Assembly: GCF_000284295.1 (NCBI RefSeq)
Contig: NC_017093.1
Span: 7,998,001 to 8,062,000, forward strand
Direction: 5' to 3'
Length of the DNA: 64,000 nucleotides
Source of the DNA: Actinoplanes missouriensis 431
Lineage (GTDB): Bacteria; Actinomycetota; Actinomycetes; Mycobacteriales; Micromonosporaceae
In this document: one piece after another, positions 43,624 through 53,631 of the stretch
Position numbering within the stretch: the first letter of the stretch is position 1
Layout: every line of letters starts with the position of its first letter
Notes under the pieces: model-generated
Databases searched by the model: none
Seen by the model: only the letters and a program-made list of their open reading frames with translations
What the model was told of the DNA's origin: nothing
Translations under genes and position numbers: made by a program

Positions 43624-44640
43624 GTGCCAGCCCGAGTCCCCCAGGACCTCGACCGCAACATCGCCCTCGACCTCGTCCGAGTCACCGAAGCGGCCGCCAT
43701 GGCCGCCGGACGCTGGGTCGGCCGTGGCGACAAGAACGGCGGTGACGGCGCCGCCGTCGACGCCATGCGCAAGCTCATCAACTCGATCCAGATGCGCGGC
43801 GTCGTCGTCATCGGCGAGGGTGAGAAGGACGAAGCGCCGATGCTCTTCAACGGCGAGCAGGTCGGCGACGGCACCGGGCCGGAGGTGGACGTCGCGGTCG
43901 ACCCGGTGGACGGCACCACGCTGATGAGCAAGGGGATGCCGGGCGCCGTCGCGGTCCTCGCGGTGGCCGAGCGGGGCGCGATGTTCGACCCGAGCGCGGT
44001 GTTCTACATGGAGAAGATCGCGGTCGGCCCGGACTGCGCCGACGTGATCGACATCAACGCCGGCGCCACCGAGAACCTCAAGCGCATCGCGAAGGCGAAG
44101 AGGTCGAGCGTCTCCGACGTGACGGTGTGCATCCTGGACCGTCCCCGGCACGCGAAGCTGGTCGAGGAGGTCCGGCACGCCGGCGCGAACATCAAGTTCA
44201 TCTCGGACGGCGACATCGCCGGGGCCATCTCGGCGGCCCGCGAGGAGTCCGACGTCGACGTGCTGATGGGCATCGGCGGCACCCCGGAGGGCATCACCGC
44301 GGCGTGCGCGCTGAAGTGCCTCGGCGGCATGATCCAGGCGAAGCTGTGGCCGCACGACGAGGCGGAGCGGGAGCGGGCGATCGCCGCCGGGCACGACCTG
44401 GACCGGGTGCTCAGCACCGACGACCTGGTCACCGGCGACAACTGCTTCTTCGTGGCGACCGGTGTGACCTCCGGTGACCTGCTCAAGGGGGTGCGCTACC
44501 GGTCCGGTGGGGCGCACACCCAGTCGATCGTGATGCGGTCCAAGAGCGGGACGATCCGGGTGATCGACTCGTACCACCGGCTGGAGAAGCTCGCGCTCTA
44601 CTCCGCGGTGGACTTCGACGGGCACCTGCCCACGCTCTGA
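43624..44640 (+). CDS. glpX: Class II fructose-1,6-bisphosphatase
   Basis: 338 residues from GTG 43624, chosen for GAGGAGG (43612-43618) 5 nt upstream, in agreement with family length; the open frame upstream overlaps the DUF4245 gene. Li-sensitive phosphatase core: [48 protein letters not shown] metal site, [17 protein letters not shown]. Dephosphorylates fructose-1,6-bisphosphate in gluconeogenesis, matching the pckG gene at 51.7 kb. It is the only FBPase type known in most actinobacteria. Confidence 0.97.
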   Translation: MPARVPQDLDRNIALDLVRVTEAAAMAAGRWVGRGDKNGGDGAAVDAMRKLINSIQMRGVVVIGEGEKDEAPMLFNGEQVGDGTGPEVDVAVDPVDGTTLMSKGMPGAVAVLAVAERGAMFDPSAVFYMEKIAVGPDCADVIDINAGATENLKRIAKAKRSSVSDVTVCILDRPRHAKLVEEVRHAGANIKFISDGDIAGAISAAREESDVDVLMGIGGTPEGITAACALKCLGGMIQAKLWPHDEAERERAIAAGHDLDRVLSTDDLVTGDNCFFVATGVTSGDLLKGVRYRSGGAHTQSIVMRSKSGTIRVIDSYHRLEKLALYSAVDFDGHLPTL

Positions 44641-44664
44641 TCAGGCCCCGCTGGTCAGAATCGG

Positions 44665-45282
44665 TCAGCGCCGGCGGCGGAACAGCACCGCCGCCAGCGC
44701 GCCGCCGACCAGCCCGAGCAGGTGGCCCTGCCAGGAGACCCGGGCGTCGGTGGGCAGGATGCCGTAGAGCTGGTACCAGTAGAGCAGGCCGATGAACGCG
44801 GCCACCGCGATGTTCCACCAGCTGCGCTCGACCAGGCCGCGGGTGAGCAGCAGCCCGAGATAGCCGAAGATCACGCCGCTGGCGCCGACCACCACGCTCT
44901 GCGGGTCGCCGATGAACCACACGCCCAGGCCGGCCACCGCCATGATCACCACGGTCGACCAGATGAACCGGCGCATCCCGCCGGCCAGCACGAACGTGCC
45001 GAGCAGGATGAGCGGCACCGCGTTGCCGTAGAGATGCTCCCAGTCGGCGTGCAGGAACGGGCTGAACAGCACCCCGTCGAGGCCCTGGATGTGGCGCGGG
45101 ATGATGCCGCCGGCCACGTCGAGCGTGCCGGGACCGAGGCCGACGTCGATCGCCTCGATCAGGAAGAGTCCCGGGACGACGGCGCACATCGTCACGAACG
45201 CCCGGCCCAGCGACGCGTAGAAGGCATCGGTGCCGAATCTCGCCGCTTCGTCCTCGCGTGCCTTCGCCCAGTCGTACCCCAT
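44665..45282 (-). CDS. Rhomboid-family intramembrane serine protease
   Basis: 205 residues from ATG 45282. Six hydrophobic helices. HADWEHLYGNAVPLILLG (H-x2-N region of helix 2), catalytic Ser in VVGASGVIFGYLGLLL and catalytic His in WQGHLLGLVGGALAAVLF form the serine-histidine dyad. Cuts transmembrane segments of other proteins. The N-terminal 25 residues (YDWAKAREDEAARFGTDAF) are a cytosolic extension. Convergent with glpX. Confidence 0.88.
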   Translation of the reverse strand: MGYDWAKAREDEAARFGTDAFYASLGRAFVTMCAVVPGLFLIEAIDVGLGPGTLDVAGGIIPRHIQGLDGVLFSPFLHADWEHLYGNAVPLILLGTFVLAGGMRRFIWSTVVIMAVAGLGVWFIGDPQSVVVGASGVIFGYLGLLLTRGLVERSWWNIAVAAFIGLLYWYQLYGILPTDARVSWQGHLLGLVGGALAAVLFRRRR

Positions 45283-45357
45283 GGTCCGATGGTGGCAGCC
45301 CGGCGCATCCCCGGCCACCCAGGAGGCCCAGCCGGGATGGGCTCAGCCCAGATTGAA

Positions 45358-46134
45358 TCAGCCGAGCTTGCTGATCGCCGCCCGGATCTCGTCGCGGAAC
45401 TTGGAGACCTGGGTGTAGACGCCGAAGTAGCCGTCCCGCGCGCACCCCAGCCCCCAGCTGACGATGCCCACCTGCCGCCACGTGCCGGCCGCGTCGCGGC
45501 GCACCATCGGCCCGCCGGAGTCGCCCTGGCAGGTGTCGACCCCGTGCCGCCCGGCGCAGATCGACTCGTCGCGGACCAGTTCCACCCCGGCCTGCCGGTA
45601 CGCCTTGGCGCACTCCCGATCCGCGATGATCGGCACCTCGGCGTAGTGCAGGCGCCGCTCCTGCTTCAGCGAGCTCTCCCGGGTCTGCCCCCACCCCATC
45701 ACCGTGAACGGGCCCTCGTCCCCGCCGGCGTCCTCGGGCAGGTCGAGGGTGGGCAGGTCGAGCGCGCGTTCCAGCCGGACCAGCGCCCAGTCCTTGCCCT
45801 CGGTCTCGGTCACGAAACCGGGCGACCGGAACACCTCGACCGATTTCACCGTGACCGCGTCCTTGGACTTCAGGTCGGACGAGCCCGCAGTGACGGTGAT
45901 CCGGTGGTTCGGGCCGGTCGCGCCGACGCAGTGCCCGGCCGTGAGGACCAGCCGGGGGGCGGTGAGCGCGCCGCCGCAGCCCATCGAGAGCCGCACCGCC
46001 CAGGGGAACTCGCCGGGCGTGGCTATCTCGCCGCCGATCACCTCGGGGACGCGCGTGTCCGCGCGGGCCGGCGTGGCGCCGACCGGCAGCGCGACCGTCA
46101 CGGCCACGACAAGCGAAGCCACATTTCGGACCAT
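45358..46134 (-). CDS. Secreted trypsin-like serine protease
   Basis: 258 residues. Signal peptide (RNVASLVVAVTVALPVGATPARA, cleavage near 25), then a chymotrypsin-fold domain: IGGEIATPGEFPWAV (activation-type N-terminus), catalytic His in VLTAGHCVG, Asp in KDWALVRLER, Ser in GDSGGPMV, and GWGLGC for the S1 pocket; Asp at the base of the pocket (DTCQGDSGG) predicts trypsin-like Arg/Lys specificity. Six Cys can form three disulfides. Secreted to the medium. Leads on from a strong terminator. Confidence 0.92.
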   Translation of the reverse strand: MVRNVASLVVAVTVALPVGATPARADTRVPEVIGGEIATPGEFPWAVRLSMGCGGALTAPRLVLTAGHCVGATGPNHRITVTAGSSDLKSKDAVTVKSVEVFRSPGFVTETEGKDWALVRLERALDLPTLDLPEDAGGDEGPFTVMGWGQTRESSLKQERRLHYAEVPIIADRECAKAYRQAGVELVRDESICAGRHGVDTCQGDSGGPMVRRDAAGTWRQVGIVSWGLGCARDGYFGVYTQVSKFRDEIRAAISKLG

Positions 46135-46154
46135 ACGGACATTGGATCACAGCA

Positions 46155-46190
46155 AAACGGGGCTGCGCGGCGTGCCGCGCAGCCCCGTTT
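46155..46190 (-). terminator. Intrinsic terminator of the cell-wall hydrolase gene
   Basis: A perfect 17-bp stem AAACGGGGCTGCGCGGC / GCCGCGCAGCCCCGTTT with a 2-nt centre. On the minus strand it ends in TTTT directly after the gene at 46200-46913 and before the protease gene; it is symmetric, so it could work both ways. Confidence 0.85.
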
Positions 46191-46199
46191 CAAGTCAGA

Positions 46200-46913
46200 T
46201 CAGTACCAGCCCGTGTTCTGCGAGTGGCTCCACGCGCTGCACGGGGTGCCGTAACGGCCCTTGATGTAGCCGAGGCCCCACTCGATCTGGGTGGCCGGGT
46301 TGGTCTTCCAGTCCGAGCCGGCCGACGCCATCTTGCTGCCGGGCAGCGACTGCGGGATCCCGTACGCGCCGGAGCTGCGGTTCGTGGCCTTGTAGTTCCA
46401 GCCACTCTCCTTCTTCCACAGCTTGTCCAGGCAGGGGAACTGGGAGAGGCCGAAACCGGCGTCGAGCGTCATGGCGCAGCCGATCTTGCGGCTGCCGCTG
46501 TACTCGTTGCAGGACTCCGGGATGTCGCCGGTGTACTCCACCGGCCCGCCCGACTCGGCGGCCTCGGCCTTCTTCTTCTTCTCCTCGGCGGCCTTCTTCT
46601 CGGCGGCCTCGGCGGCGATCGCCTTCTTCTCCAGCGTCCGCGCCTTGGTGGCCGCGGTCTTCGCCTCGGCGGCCGCCTTGGACGCCGCGGCGTCCTCCGC
46701 CTGGCTCCGGAAGGCCCGGGCCGCGGCGTGCTGCGCCTGACGCTCCTTGAGCAGCTGCATCTCGTCGGCGTCCGCCTGAAGGACGAGCTGGGACGTGGCG
46801 CTCTGCTGCTCGAGTTCCCGGTTCTGCCCGAGGTAGACGCCGCCGACCAGACCGGTCAGCAGCAGACCCACGGATGCCGTACGAACTCCGAGCCGGCTCC
46901 AGAGCCGCTTCAC
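46200..46913 (-). CDS. Secreted lytic transglycosylase-like/APF C-terminal-domain protein
   Basis: 237 residues from GTG 46913, chosen for AAGGGA 6 nt upstream; the frame extends to a TTG at 46937. N-terminal signal anchor (RTASVGLLLTGLVGGVYLG), a long Ala/Lys/Glu coiled coil (about 30-120), then a lysozyme-like domain: LWKKESGWNYKATNRSSGAYGIPQSLPGSKMASAGSDW with catalytic E in KKESGW, ending RYGTPCSAW. Cleaves peptidoglycan at the surface. A CRP-type site 210 bp upstream and a strong terminator define the unit. Confidence 0.9.
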   Translation of the reverse strand: MKRLWSRLGVRTASVGLLLTGLVGGVYLGQNRELEQQSATSQLVLQADADEMQLLKERQAQHAAARAFRSQAEDAAASKAAAEAKTAATKARTLEKKAIAAEAAEKKAAEEKKKKAEAAESGGPVEYTGDIPESCNEYSGSRKIGCAMTLDAGFGLSQFPCLDKLWKKESGWNYKATNRSSGAYGIPQSLPGSKMASAGSDWKTNPATQIEWGLGYIKGRYGTPCSAWSHSQNTGWY

Positions 46914-47121
46914 GAAGAATCCCTTCGTCGGGGGCAATGACGCGGCGCGTCTCCACCGTCACTGGGTGAAACCGCGCCGCGAGCACCGCGACCCCGCTGG
47001 GCCGCCGCCTCGAACTCCGAGGGGGTGGCCCGAAGTCGATCTCCGACCACGTTGCCACTCGATGGCGCTCGCCGAACACCATGGCGCAACGTGAAGTGGA
47101 TGTGAAATGCCAACGCGGTCT

Positions 47122-47137
47122 TGTGACGCTAGTCACA
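47122..47137. promoter_or_regulatory. CRP-type site TGTGACGCTAGTCACA
   Basis: Perfect match to TGTGA-N6-TCACA, the cAMP-receptor-protein consensus shared by Escherichia coli Crp and mycobacterial Rv3676. About 210 bp upstream of the cell-wall hydrolase start and 57 bp beyond the 3' end of phoH2. In mycobacteria CRP controls rpfA, a cell-wall hydrolase, which makes the assignment sensible. Confidence 0.65.
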
Positions 47138-47194
47138 CGATTTTTTATCTCAATCCGGCACAAAGTCCCGCGCTGGCGTCATCTCACCGGGGGG

Positions 47195-48613
47195 TCAGAG
47201 AGGGATTTCCTCCAGCAGGTCGGTGACCACCTCGGCAATCGGCGATCGCTCCGAACGGGTCAGCGTGACATGGGCGAAGATCGGATGCCCCTTCAGCGCT
47301 TCGATGACCGCCGTGACACCGTCGTGCCGGCCGACCCGCAGATTGTCACGCTGCGCGACATCGTGGGTGAGGACCACCCGCGAGTTCTGGCCGATCCGGG
47401 AGAGCACGGTCAGCAGCACGTTGCGCTCCAGCGACTGCGCCTCGTCCACGATGACGAACGCGTCGTGCAGGCTCCGGCCCCGGATGTGGGTCAGCGGCAG
47501 CACCTCGAGCATGCCGCGGGCCATGACCTCCTCGACCACGTTGGCGTGGGCGACCGCGCCGAGCGTGTCGAAGACGGCCTGCGCCCAGGGCGACATCTTC
47601 TCCGCCTCGCTGCCGGGCAGGTAGCCGAGCTCCTGGCCGCCGACCGCGTACAGCGGGCGGAACACCACCACCTTCTTGTGGCGGTTGCGCTCCATCGTCG
47701 CCTCCAGGCCGGCGCAGAGCGCCAGCGCGGACTTGCCGGTGCCGGCCCGGCCGCCGAGCGAGACGATCCCGATCGACTCGTCGAGCAGGATGTCCAGCGC
47801 CACCCGCTGCTCCGCGGAACGGCCGCGCAGGCCGAACGCGTCCCGGTCGCCGCGCACCAGCTTGATGGTCTTGTCCGGGTTCACCCGGGCCAGGGCCGAG
47901 CCGCGCGACGAATGGATCACCAGGCCGGTGTGGCAGGGCAGGTTCTCCGCCTCGTCGACCTCCAGCTCCTCGCCGGAGTAGAGGGCGACCACCTGCTCCT
48001 CGGTGAGCCGCAGATCGGCCATGCCGGTCCAGGTCGGGTCGCTGGCCTGGCCGTGCCGGTACTCGTCGGCGGTGATGCCGACCGAGGCGGCCTTCACCCG
48101 CAACGGCATGTCCTTGCTGACGAGCGTGACGTCCCGGCCCTCCGCGGCCAGCCCGAGCGCCACCGAGAGGATCCGGGTGTCGTTCGAGTCGTTGCGGAAG
48201 CCGTGCGGCAGCGCGCTCTGGTCGGCGTGGTTCAGCTCGACCCGCAGCGTGCCGCCCTCGTCGTTGCAGAGCACCGGCTGGTCGAGGCGGCCGTGCTTGA
48301 TCCGCAGCTCGTCCAGCATGCGCAGCGACTGCCGGGCGAACCAGCCCAGCTCGGGGTGGTGACGTTTGCCCTCCAGTTCGGAGATGACCACGAGGGGCAC
48401 GACGACCTCGTGGTCGGTGAACCGGCGGAACGCCGCCGGGTCGGACAGCAGGACCGAAGTGTCCAGGACGAAGACGCGGCCGGCCGGGGCCGGCTCGGCG
48501 TCGGCGTGCCGGTCCCGCACCCTGCGGCGCGGCGTCGTGGCACGGGTCTTGGTCACCTTGTCGGCCGGGTCGGAGTTCGAAGCGACACCGGCATCGGTAC
48601 GGCGAGATGTCAC
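47195..48613 (-). CDS. phoH2: PIN-PhoH fusion ATPase (PhoH2)
   Basis: 472 residues from GTG 48613 (GGAG seven nt upstream). Basic N-terminal tail, PIN domain (about 45-190; [12 protein letters not shown] with the first catalytic [33 protein letters not shown]) and PhoH ATPase (about 230-460; [13 protein letters not shown]alker [14 protein letters not shown]alker B). PhoH2 of mycobacteria is a 5'-3' RNA helicase and ribonuclease. No PhoAT-type antitoxin gene was found upstream. Confidence 0.95.
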   Translation of the reverse strand: MTSRRTDAGVASNSDPADKVTKTRATTPRRRVRDRHADAEPAPAGRVFVLDTSVLLSDPAAFRRFTDHEVVVPLVVISELEGKRHHPELGWFARQSLRMLDELRIKHGRLDQPVLCNDEGGTLRVELNHADQSALPHGFRNDSNDTRILSVALGLAAEGRDVTLVSKDMPLRVKAASVGITADEYRHGQASDPTWTGMADLRLTEEQVVALYSGEELEVDEAENLPCHTGLVIHSSRGSALARVNPDKTIKLVRGDRDAFGLRGRSAEQRVALDILLDESIGIVSLGGRAGTGKSALALCAGLEATMERNRHKKVVVFRPLYAVGGQELGYLPGSEAEKMSPWAQAVFDTLGAVAHANVVEEVMARGMLEVLPLTHIRGRSLHDAFVIVDEAQSLERNVLLTVLSRIGQNSRVVLTHDVAQRDNLRVGRHDGVTAVIEALKGHPIFAHVTLTRSERSPIAEVVTDLLEEIPL

Positions 48614-48873
48614 AGGCCTGCTCCAGCGGGCGTGCAACCCGCCACCCGCGGTCCGCCACCTCCGGCCGCCGGCACATGCACAGGGACGGATTGCGGGCCC
48701 TGTGGCGCAAGTCATCGCAGGTCCGGGCCGGCCGGCTGGCTCGGGATGACCCCGTGCCATACCCGAGACGCTAGCGGTCAACTGCGTCCCGCGGTAGTGC
48801 GCAAAATCGGGCACCGAGGGGTGACGCTCGCCCCACGCGAAATCATCACGCATGAAAGTCGACCATCCGCGGG

Positions 48874-48879
48874 TAATCT
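48874..48879 (+). promoter_or_regulatory. -10 hexamer, leaderless start of otsB
   Basis: TAATCT stands 6 nt before GTG 48886, the same hexamer and spacing as at xseA. Confidence 0.45.
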
Positions 48880-48885
48880 GAGCCC

Positions 48886-49695
48886 GTGGCTGAGAGCGCT
48901 CGTCCGACACATCCGCTGACCACCGACGAGGCCTGGGCTTTCACCGCCGAGAGGGCCTCCTCGACCACGTTCTTCTTCGATTTCGACGGTGTCCTGTCAC
49001 CGGTCACCGACGACCCCGACGCCTCGCAGCCGGTCCCCGCCGTCCTCGGCGTGCTGGAGCGGCTGGCGTCCGCGGTGGCCCGTGTGGCGATCGTCTCAGC
49101 CCGGCCGGTGAGCTTCCTGCGGTCGCGGTTCGAGTCGCTGGAGGGCGTCGACCTCTACGGGCTGTACGGGCTGGAGGTGTGGCACGACGGCCAGGTGGTG
49201 ACCGAGCCGGCCGCGCTGGAGTTCGTCCCCACCATGGACCGCCTCGCCGAGCAGGCCCGCACCGAGCTGCCCGCCGAGATCCTGGTGGAGTACAAGCGGC
49301 TCTCCGTCGCCCTGCACTACCGCACCGCGCCCGGCCTGGCCCGGACCGTCGAGCGCTGGGGCCACGAGCAGGCCGAGCGGCTCGGCCTGCGGATCCAGGG
49401 CGGCCGGATGGTCGTCGAGCTCAAGCCCCCGGTCGACCAGGACAAGGGCATGGTCATCACCGAGGGCGTCCGCAACGCCGGCTGCGCGTGGTATTTCGGT
49501 GACGACATGTCCGACATCAAGGCGTTCGACGCGCTGCGCGCCCGGGAGGCCGTCGACCCCGCCTTCTTCGGCATGGCGGTGGCCGTGGCGAACCCGGAGA
49601 CCGGCGCCGAGGTGTCCAGCGCCGCCGACCTGACCCTGGACTCGCCGGAGCAGGTCGCCACGTTCCTCACCGAGGGGCTGAAGCGCTTCTCGTGA
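48886..49695 (+). CDS. otsB: Trehalose-6-phosphate phosphatase
   Basis: 269 residues. HAD-superfamily: motif [17 protein letters not shown] (D32, D34), motif [12 protein letters not shown], motif III K in [11 protein letters not shown], motif [13 protein letters not shown]; cap domain of the C2b type between. Removes phosphate from trehalose-6-phosphate to make trehalose, an osmoprotectant and mycolate carrier in related bacteria. The synthase otsA is not in the window. Convergent with the prenyltransferase, 7 bp apart. Confidence 0.95.
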   Translation: MAESARPTHPLTTDEAWAFTAERASSTTFFFDFDGVLSPVTDDPDASQPVPAVLGVLERLASAVARVAIVSARPVSFLRSRFESLEGVDLYGLYGLEVWHDGQVVTEPAALEFVPTMDRLAEQARTELPAEILVEYKRLSVALHYRTAPGLARTVERWGHEQAERLGLRIQGGRMVVELKPPVDQDKGMVITEGVRNAGCAWYFGDDMSDIKAFDALRAREAVDPAFFGMAVAVANPETGAEVSSAADLTLDSPEQVATFLTEGLKRFS

Positions 49696-49702
49696 GCGGT
49701 GC

Positions 49703-50473
49703 TCAGGCTCCGTAACGGCGCTGCCGGTTGCCGTACGACCGCAGCGCCCGCAGGAAGTCGATGCGGCGGAAGTCCGGCCAGTTCGCGTCGTGGAAGTAGA
49801 ACTCCGAGTTCGCCGACTGCCACAGCAGGAAACCGGAGAGCCGCTGCTCGCCGCTGGTCCGGATGACCAGGTCCGGGTCGGGCTGGCCCTTGGTGTAGAG
49901 GTGCTCGGCGATGTGCTCCACGTCGAGGATCTCGGCGAGCTCCTCCAGGGTGCCCCCGGTCGCGGCGTGCTCGTAGAGCAGCGAGCGGACCGCGTCGGTG
50001 ATCTCACGCCGCCCGCCGTAGCCCACCGCCATGTTGACCTCGACGCCGTCGCGGCGGTCGCGGGTCTTCTCCTGCGCCGCTTTCAGCGTGGCGGCCGTGG
50101 CCGAGGGCAGCACGTCGAGCGCGCCGACCATCCGCAGCCGCCACGGGTTGCCGTCCTCGGCCAGCTCGGTCGCGAGATCCTCGATGATCTTCACGAGCGG
50201 GTCGAGCTCGGCGGCCGGGCGCTGCAGGTTGTCGGTCGCCAGCAGATAGAGCGTGACATGCTCGATGCCGGCCTGGTCGCACCAGGTCAGCAGCTCCTTG
50301 ACCCGGGTCGCGCCGACGCGGTGGCCGTCGTTGGGGTCGACGAAGCCCATCTCGCGGGCCCAGCGGCGGTTGCCGTCGCACATGACGCCGACGTGCCGGG
50401 GCACGGGCTTGCCGACGAGCTTGCCGGCCAGCCGCCGCTCGTAAATGGAATAGATCAGAGAACGCAGACTCAT
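49703..50473 (-). CDS. cis-Prenyltransferase (short-chain/undecaprenyl diphosphate synthase family)
   Basis: 256 residues from ATG 50473. Catalytic D33 in VMCDGNRRWAREMG, HRVG, YLLATDNLQRPAAELD, and DLVIRTSGEQRLSGFLLWQSANSEFYFHDANWPDFRRIDFLRAL, the substrate/Mg site. Condenses IPP units in cis to give polyprenyl carriers. Size and the 13-residue N-terminal helix suit the Rv1086-type Z-farnesyl diphosphate synthase as well as UppS; the product length cannot be told. A hairpin (CCCCGCT-9-AGCGGGG, 50490-50512) lies just upstream. Confidence 0.9.
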   Translation of the reverse strand: MSLRSLIYSIYERRLAGKLVGKPVPRHVGVMCDGNRRWAREMGFVDPNDGHRVGATRVKELLTWCDQAGIEHVTLYLLATDNLQRPAAELDPLVKIIEDLATELAEDGNPWRLRMVGALDVLPSATAATLKAAQEKTRDRRDGVEVNMAVGYGGRREITDAVRSLLYEHAATGGTLEELAEILDVEHIAEHLYTKGQPDPDLVIRTSGEQRLSGFLLWQSANSEFYFHDANWPDFRRIDFLRALRSYGNRQRRYGA

Positions 50474-50505
50474 CACCGCAAAGGGTAGCCATCCCCGCTG
50501 AGGGC

Positions 50506-51627
50506 TCAAGCGGGGACGGGCCGCCAGTGCACCATCCGCGTCGCGATGCGTCCGATCGTGCGAACGTCGAGCAGTCCGTCCGCGAGTCCGAGATCCACCA
50601 TCCGGGCGAACGTGCCGGGATCGGCGGCGGCTGCGGTGACGGCGGCGTCGGCCACGTGCGGCCAGGCGGTGAGCCGGGCGGCGAGCCCCGAGTGCCGCAG
50701 GTGCCGCCCGAGACGGCGGCGCAGCGCGGTCGCGTACCGCCGGGCCACGTCGTGCGGCCCGCGCGCTGCTTCCGCGCCGGCCAGCGCCCCGGAGAGCACC
50801 GCGTAGAAGATGCCCTCACCGGTCAGCGGGTTGATCAGGGAGAGCGCGTCGCCGGCGAGCAGGATCCGGCCGCGGCCCGCCGCCGGCCGGGCGGTCGACA
50901 ACGGCAGGTGGTGCCCGCGCACGCTCGCCGGTTCGGCGCCGGGCAGCAGCAGGGCGAGCCGATGGCGCAGGTACGCCCGGGACAGCGGCCGCCCACGCAG
51001 CAGCTCCCCGTACCCCACGTTGGCGGTGCCATCGCCGATCGGGAACTGCCAGGCGTACGCCGGCCAGCGCTGACGGGTCGTGACGATGACCTGCTCACCG
51101 GTGTCGGCGGCCGGCGCGTAGCCGCGGATCGCGATCGCCAGGTGCCCGGCCGGGTTCGCGCCGTGCCCGAGGCTGCGGCGCACCACCGATCCGGCGCCGT
51201 CCGCCCCGATCAGCACCCGTGCCCGGTACCTCTCGTCGATCACGATCGGGTCGTCACCCCGTACCCTCCGGGTGGTGTGGCGGCGCAACTCGGCGCCGGC
51301 CGCCACCGCCGCACGGACCAGGCGCTCGTCGAAGATCCGCCGGGGCACCGTGTGCGCCGGACGCGGCAGCGGCCGGGCCACCGCGGCGCCGCCGGGCGCC
51401 ACCAGCCGCAACCGTTCCACCCTCCGGAAGCCCGCCACCGGGTCCGGCACGCCCAGGCCGGTCAGCACGTCGACGGCCTCGGCCGCGATCCCGTCGCCGC
51501 ACGGCTTGTCCCGGGGGAAGCCGGCCCGGTCCAGCAGCAGCACCCGCGCGCCGCCGCGCAGCGCGGCCAGGGCGGCGGCCGAGCCGGCCGGCCCGGCGCC
51601 GATCACCGCAACGTCATAGACGTCCAT
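50506..51627 (-). CDS. Geranylgeranyl-reductase-family FAD-dependent oxidoreductase
   Basis: 373 residues. FAD-binding GAGPAGSAAALAALRGGARVLLLDR (residues 10-34), then DKPCGDGI, the GGR hallmark, and LLAGDALSLINPLTGEGIFYAVLSG near residue 270. Reduces double bonds in prenyl chains of lipids, menaquinone or quinols. Upstream of the cis-prenyltransferase on the same strand with a 33-bp gap, which suggests joint work on a polyprenyl product (inference). CATCGT stands 6 nt before the ATG. Confidence 0.9.
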   Translation of the reverse strand: MDVYDVAVIGAGPAGSAAALAALRGGARVLLLDRAGFPRDKPCGDGIAAEAVDVLTGLGVPDPVAGFRRVERLRLVAPGGAAVARPLPRPAHTVPRRIFDERLVRAAVAAGAELRRHTTRRVRGDDPIVIDERYRARVLIGADGAGSVVRRSLGHGANPAGHLAIAIRGYAPAADTGEQVIVTTRQRWPAYAWQFPIGDGTANVGYGELLRGRPLSRAYLRHRLALLLPGAEPASVRGHHLPLSTARPAAGRGRILLAGDALSLINPLTGEGIFYAVLSGALAGAEAARGPHDVARRYATALRRRLGRHLRHSGLAARLTAWPHVADAAVTAAAADPGTFARMVDLGLADGLLDVRTIGRIATRMVHWRPVPA

Positions 51628-51665
51628 GACGCCACGATGTCACTCCGGCGCCGGGCCGGGCAGGG

Positions 51666-53507
51666 TCAGGCGTCGGCCAGGCGGGCGCGCAGCGCGTCCA
51701 GCTCGGCCCAGAGCACGGCCGGCAGCTTGTCACCGAACTTGGTGAACCACTCGGTGACCTGCGGGATCTCGGCCAGCCACTCCTCCGGATCGACCCGCAG
51801 CACGGCTTCCAGCGCGGCCGGGTCGATGTCCAAGCCGGTCAGGTCGAGCGACTCGGGCGTCGGCACGTGGCCGATCGGGGTCTCCACCGCGTCGGCCTTG
51901 CCGTCCAGGCGCTCGACGACCCACTTGAGCACCCGGCTGTTCTCGCCGAAGCCCGGCCAGAGGAACCCGCCGTCGGCGTCGCGCCGGAACCAGTTCACGT
52001 AGAAGACCTTGGGCAGCTTGTCGGCGTCGCCGGACGCGCCCTTCGCCATGTCGATCCAGTGCTGGAAGTAGTCGCCGGCGTGGTAGCCGATGAACGGCAG
52101 CATCGCCATCGGGTCCCGGCGCACCACGCCGACCTGGCCGACCGCCGCGGCCGTGGTCTCGCTGGAGAGCGTGGCGCCGAGGTAGACGCCGTGCACCCAG
52201 TCGCGGGCCTCGCTGACCAGCGGAATCGTGGTCTTGCGGCGGCCGCCGAAGAGGATCGCGTCGATCGGGACGCCGCGCGGGTCGTGGTACTCGTCGGCGA
52301 GGATCGGGCACTGCTCGATCGGGGTGCAGAACCGGCTGTTCGGGTGGCTCGAGACGGCATCCGAATCCGGCGTCCAGTCGTTGCCCTTCCAGTCGATCAG
52401 GTGCGCGGGCGGCTCGCCCATGCCCTCCCACCAGATGTCGCCGTCGTCGGTGAGGGCCACGTTGGTGAAGACCGAGTTGCCCTTGGCGAGCGTGCGCATC
52501 GCGTTCGGGTTGGTGTGGAAGTCGGTGCCGGGCGCGACGCCGAACAGGCCGAACTCCGGGTTCGTGGCCCACAGCCGGCCGTCGGAGCCGAACCGCATCC
52601 AGGCGATGTCGTCGCCGACCGTCTCGACCTTCCAGCCGGGCAGCGTCGGCTCGAGCATGGCCAGGTTGGTCTTGCCGCACGCCGACGGGAACGCGCCGGC
52701 GATGTAGCGGACCTGACCCTCCGGCGAGGTCAGCTTCATGATCAGCATGTGCTCGGCGAGCCAGCCCTCGTCGCGGGCGGCCACGCTGGCGATCCGCAGC
52801 GCGTAGCACTTCTTGCCCAGCAGCGAGTTGCCGCCGTAACCGGAGCCGTAGGACCAGATCTCGCGGGTCTCCGGGAAGTGCGAGATGTACTTCGTCTCGT
52901 TGCACGGCCAGGCGACGTCCTGCGCACCGTCGGCGAGCGGCGCGCCGATCGAGTGCAGGCACGGCACGTAGTCCGCGTCGTCGCCCATCGCGCTCAGGAC
53001 CTCTGCCCCCATCCGGGTCATGATGCGCATGCTGGCGACGACGTACGGGCTGTCGGTGAGCTCCACGCCGAACATCGGCTTCACCGGGTTCTTATTCGGG
53101 TTTTCGCCGCGCGAAGGCACAGTGTCCAGCGGGCCCATGCAGAACGGCACCACGTACATCGTGCGGCCCCGCATCGACCCCCGGTACAGCTCCGTCATGA
53201 GCTGCTTCATCTCGGCCGGGGCCATCCAGTTGTTGGTCGGACCGGCGTCCGCCTCGTCGACCGAGCAGATGAAGGTGCGCTCCTCGACACGCGCGACATC
53301 CGACGGGTCGGTGCGGGCCCAGAACGAGTTCGGTTTCTTCTCCGGGTTGAGGCGGACCAGCGCTCCGGACTCGACGAGCTCGTCGGTGAGCCGGGTCCAT
53401 TCGGCCTCCGAACCGTCGCACCAGACGATCCGGTCGGGCGTTGTCAGGGCGGCGACCTCGTCCACCCAGGCCAGCAGGCGGGGATGCGAGGTAGGGGGCA
53501 GAGACAA
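51666..53507 (-). CDS. pckG: Phosphoenolpyruvate carboxykinase (GTP)
   Basis: 613 residues from TTG 53507. The open frame runs 86 codons upstream, but AAGGAG (53515-53520) sits 7 nt before this TTG and the resulting N-terminus ([21 protein letters not shown]) and length match the GTP-type family (about 600-620). Kinase P-loop [16 protein letters not shown], hypervariable metal site [18 protein letters not shown], active-site [23 protein letters not shown]. Converts oxaloacetate to PEP for gluconeogenesis with GlpX. The 333-bp region upstream (53508-53840) has no gene but one perfect DnaA box. Confidence 0.95.
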   Translation of the reverse strand: MSLPPTSHPRLLAWVDEVAALTTPDRIVWCDGSEAEWTRLTDELVESGALVRLNPEKKPNSFWARTDPSDVARVEERTFICSVDEADAGPTNNWMAPAEMKQLMTELYRGSMRGRTMYVVPFCMGPLDTVPSRGENPNKNPVKPMFGVELTDSPYVVASMRIMTRMGAEVLSAMGDDADYVPCLHSIGAPLADGAQDVAWPCNETKYISHFPETREIWSYGSGYGGNSLLGKKCYALRIASVAARDEGWLAEHMLIMKLTSPEGQVRYIAGAFPSACGKTNLAMLEPTLPGWKVETVGDDIAWMRFGSDGRLWATNPEFGLFGVAPGTDFHTNPNAMRTLAKGNSVFTNVALTDDGDIWWEGMGEPPAHLIDWKGNDWTPDSDAVSSHPNSRFCTPIEQCPILADEYHDPRGVPIDAILFGGRRKTTIPLVSEARDWVHGVYLGATLSSETTAAAVGQVGVVRRDPMAMLPFIGYHAGDYFQHWIDMAKGASGDADKLPKVFYVNWFRRDADGGFLWPGFGENSRVLKWVVERLDGKADAVETPIGHVPTPESLDLTGLDIDPAALEAVLRVDPEEWLAEIPQVTEWFTKFGDKLPAVLWAELDALRARLADA

Positions 53508-53622
53508 GATGAAGCTCCTTCGGTCGGCACTGACCAATGACGAATCGGCCGGGAAGTCCGGCTCTGTCATGGGAGTCACATGAGCGTAAGCCCGACAGCG
53601 CATGGAGTTCATCGGTAGAACC

Positions 53623-53631
53623 TGTGGACAA
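53623..53631 (-). promoter_or_regulatory. DnaA box (TTGTCCACA on the minus strand)
   Basis: TGTGGACAA is the complement of the consensus found twice at 33486-33511. Alone, about 115 bp upstream of the pckG start, in a gene-free 333-bp stretch. Confidence 0.5.

Noticed and set aside
44641-44664. Hairpin between glpX and the rhomboid gene
   Set aside because: CTGATCA and TGGTCAG pair only with a mismatch; too weak to call a terminator.
46938-47121. Possible c-di-AMP (ydaO) riboswitch before the cell-wall hydrolase
   Set aside because: Such switches often precede these genes in actinobacteria, but the conserved pairs of GGGG/CGAACCCGACAG-type boxes could not be found in the leader, so it is not called.
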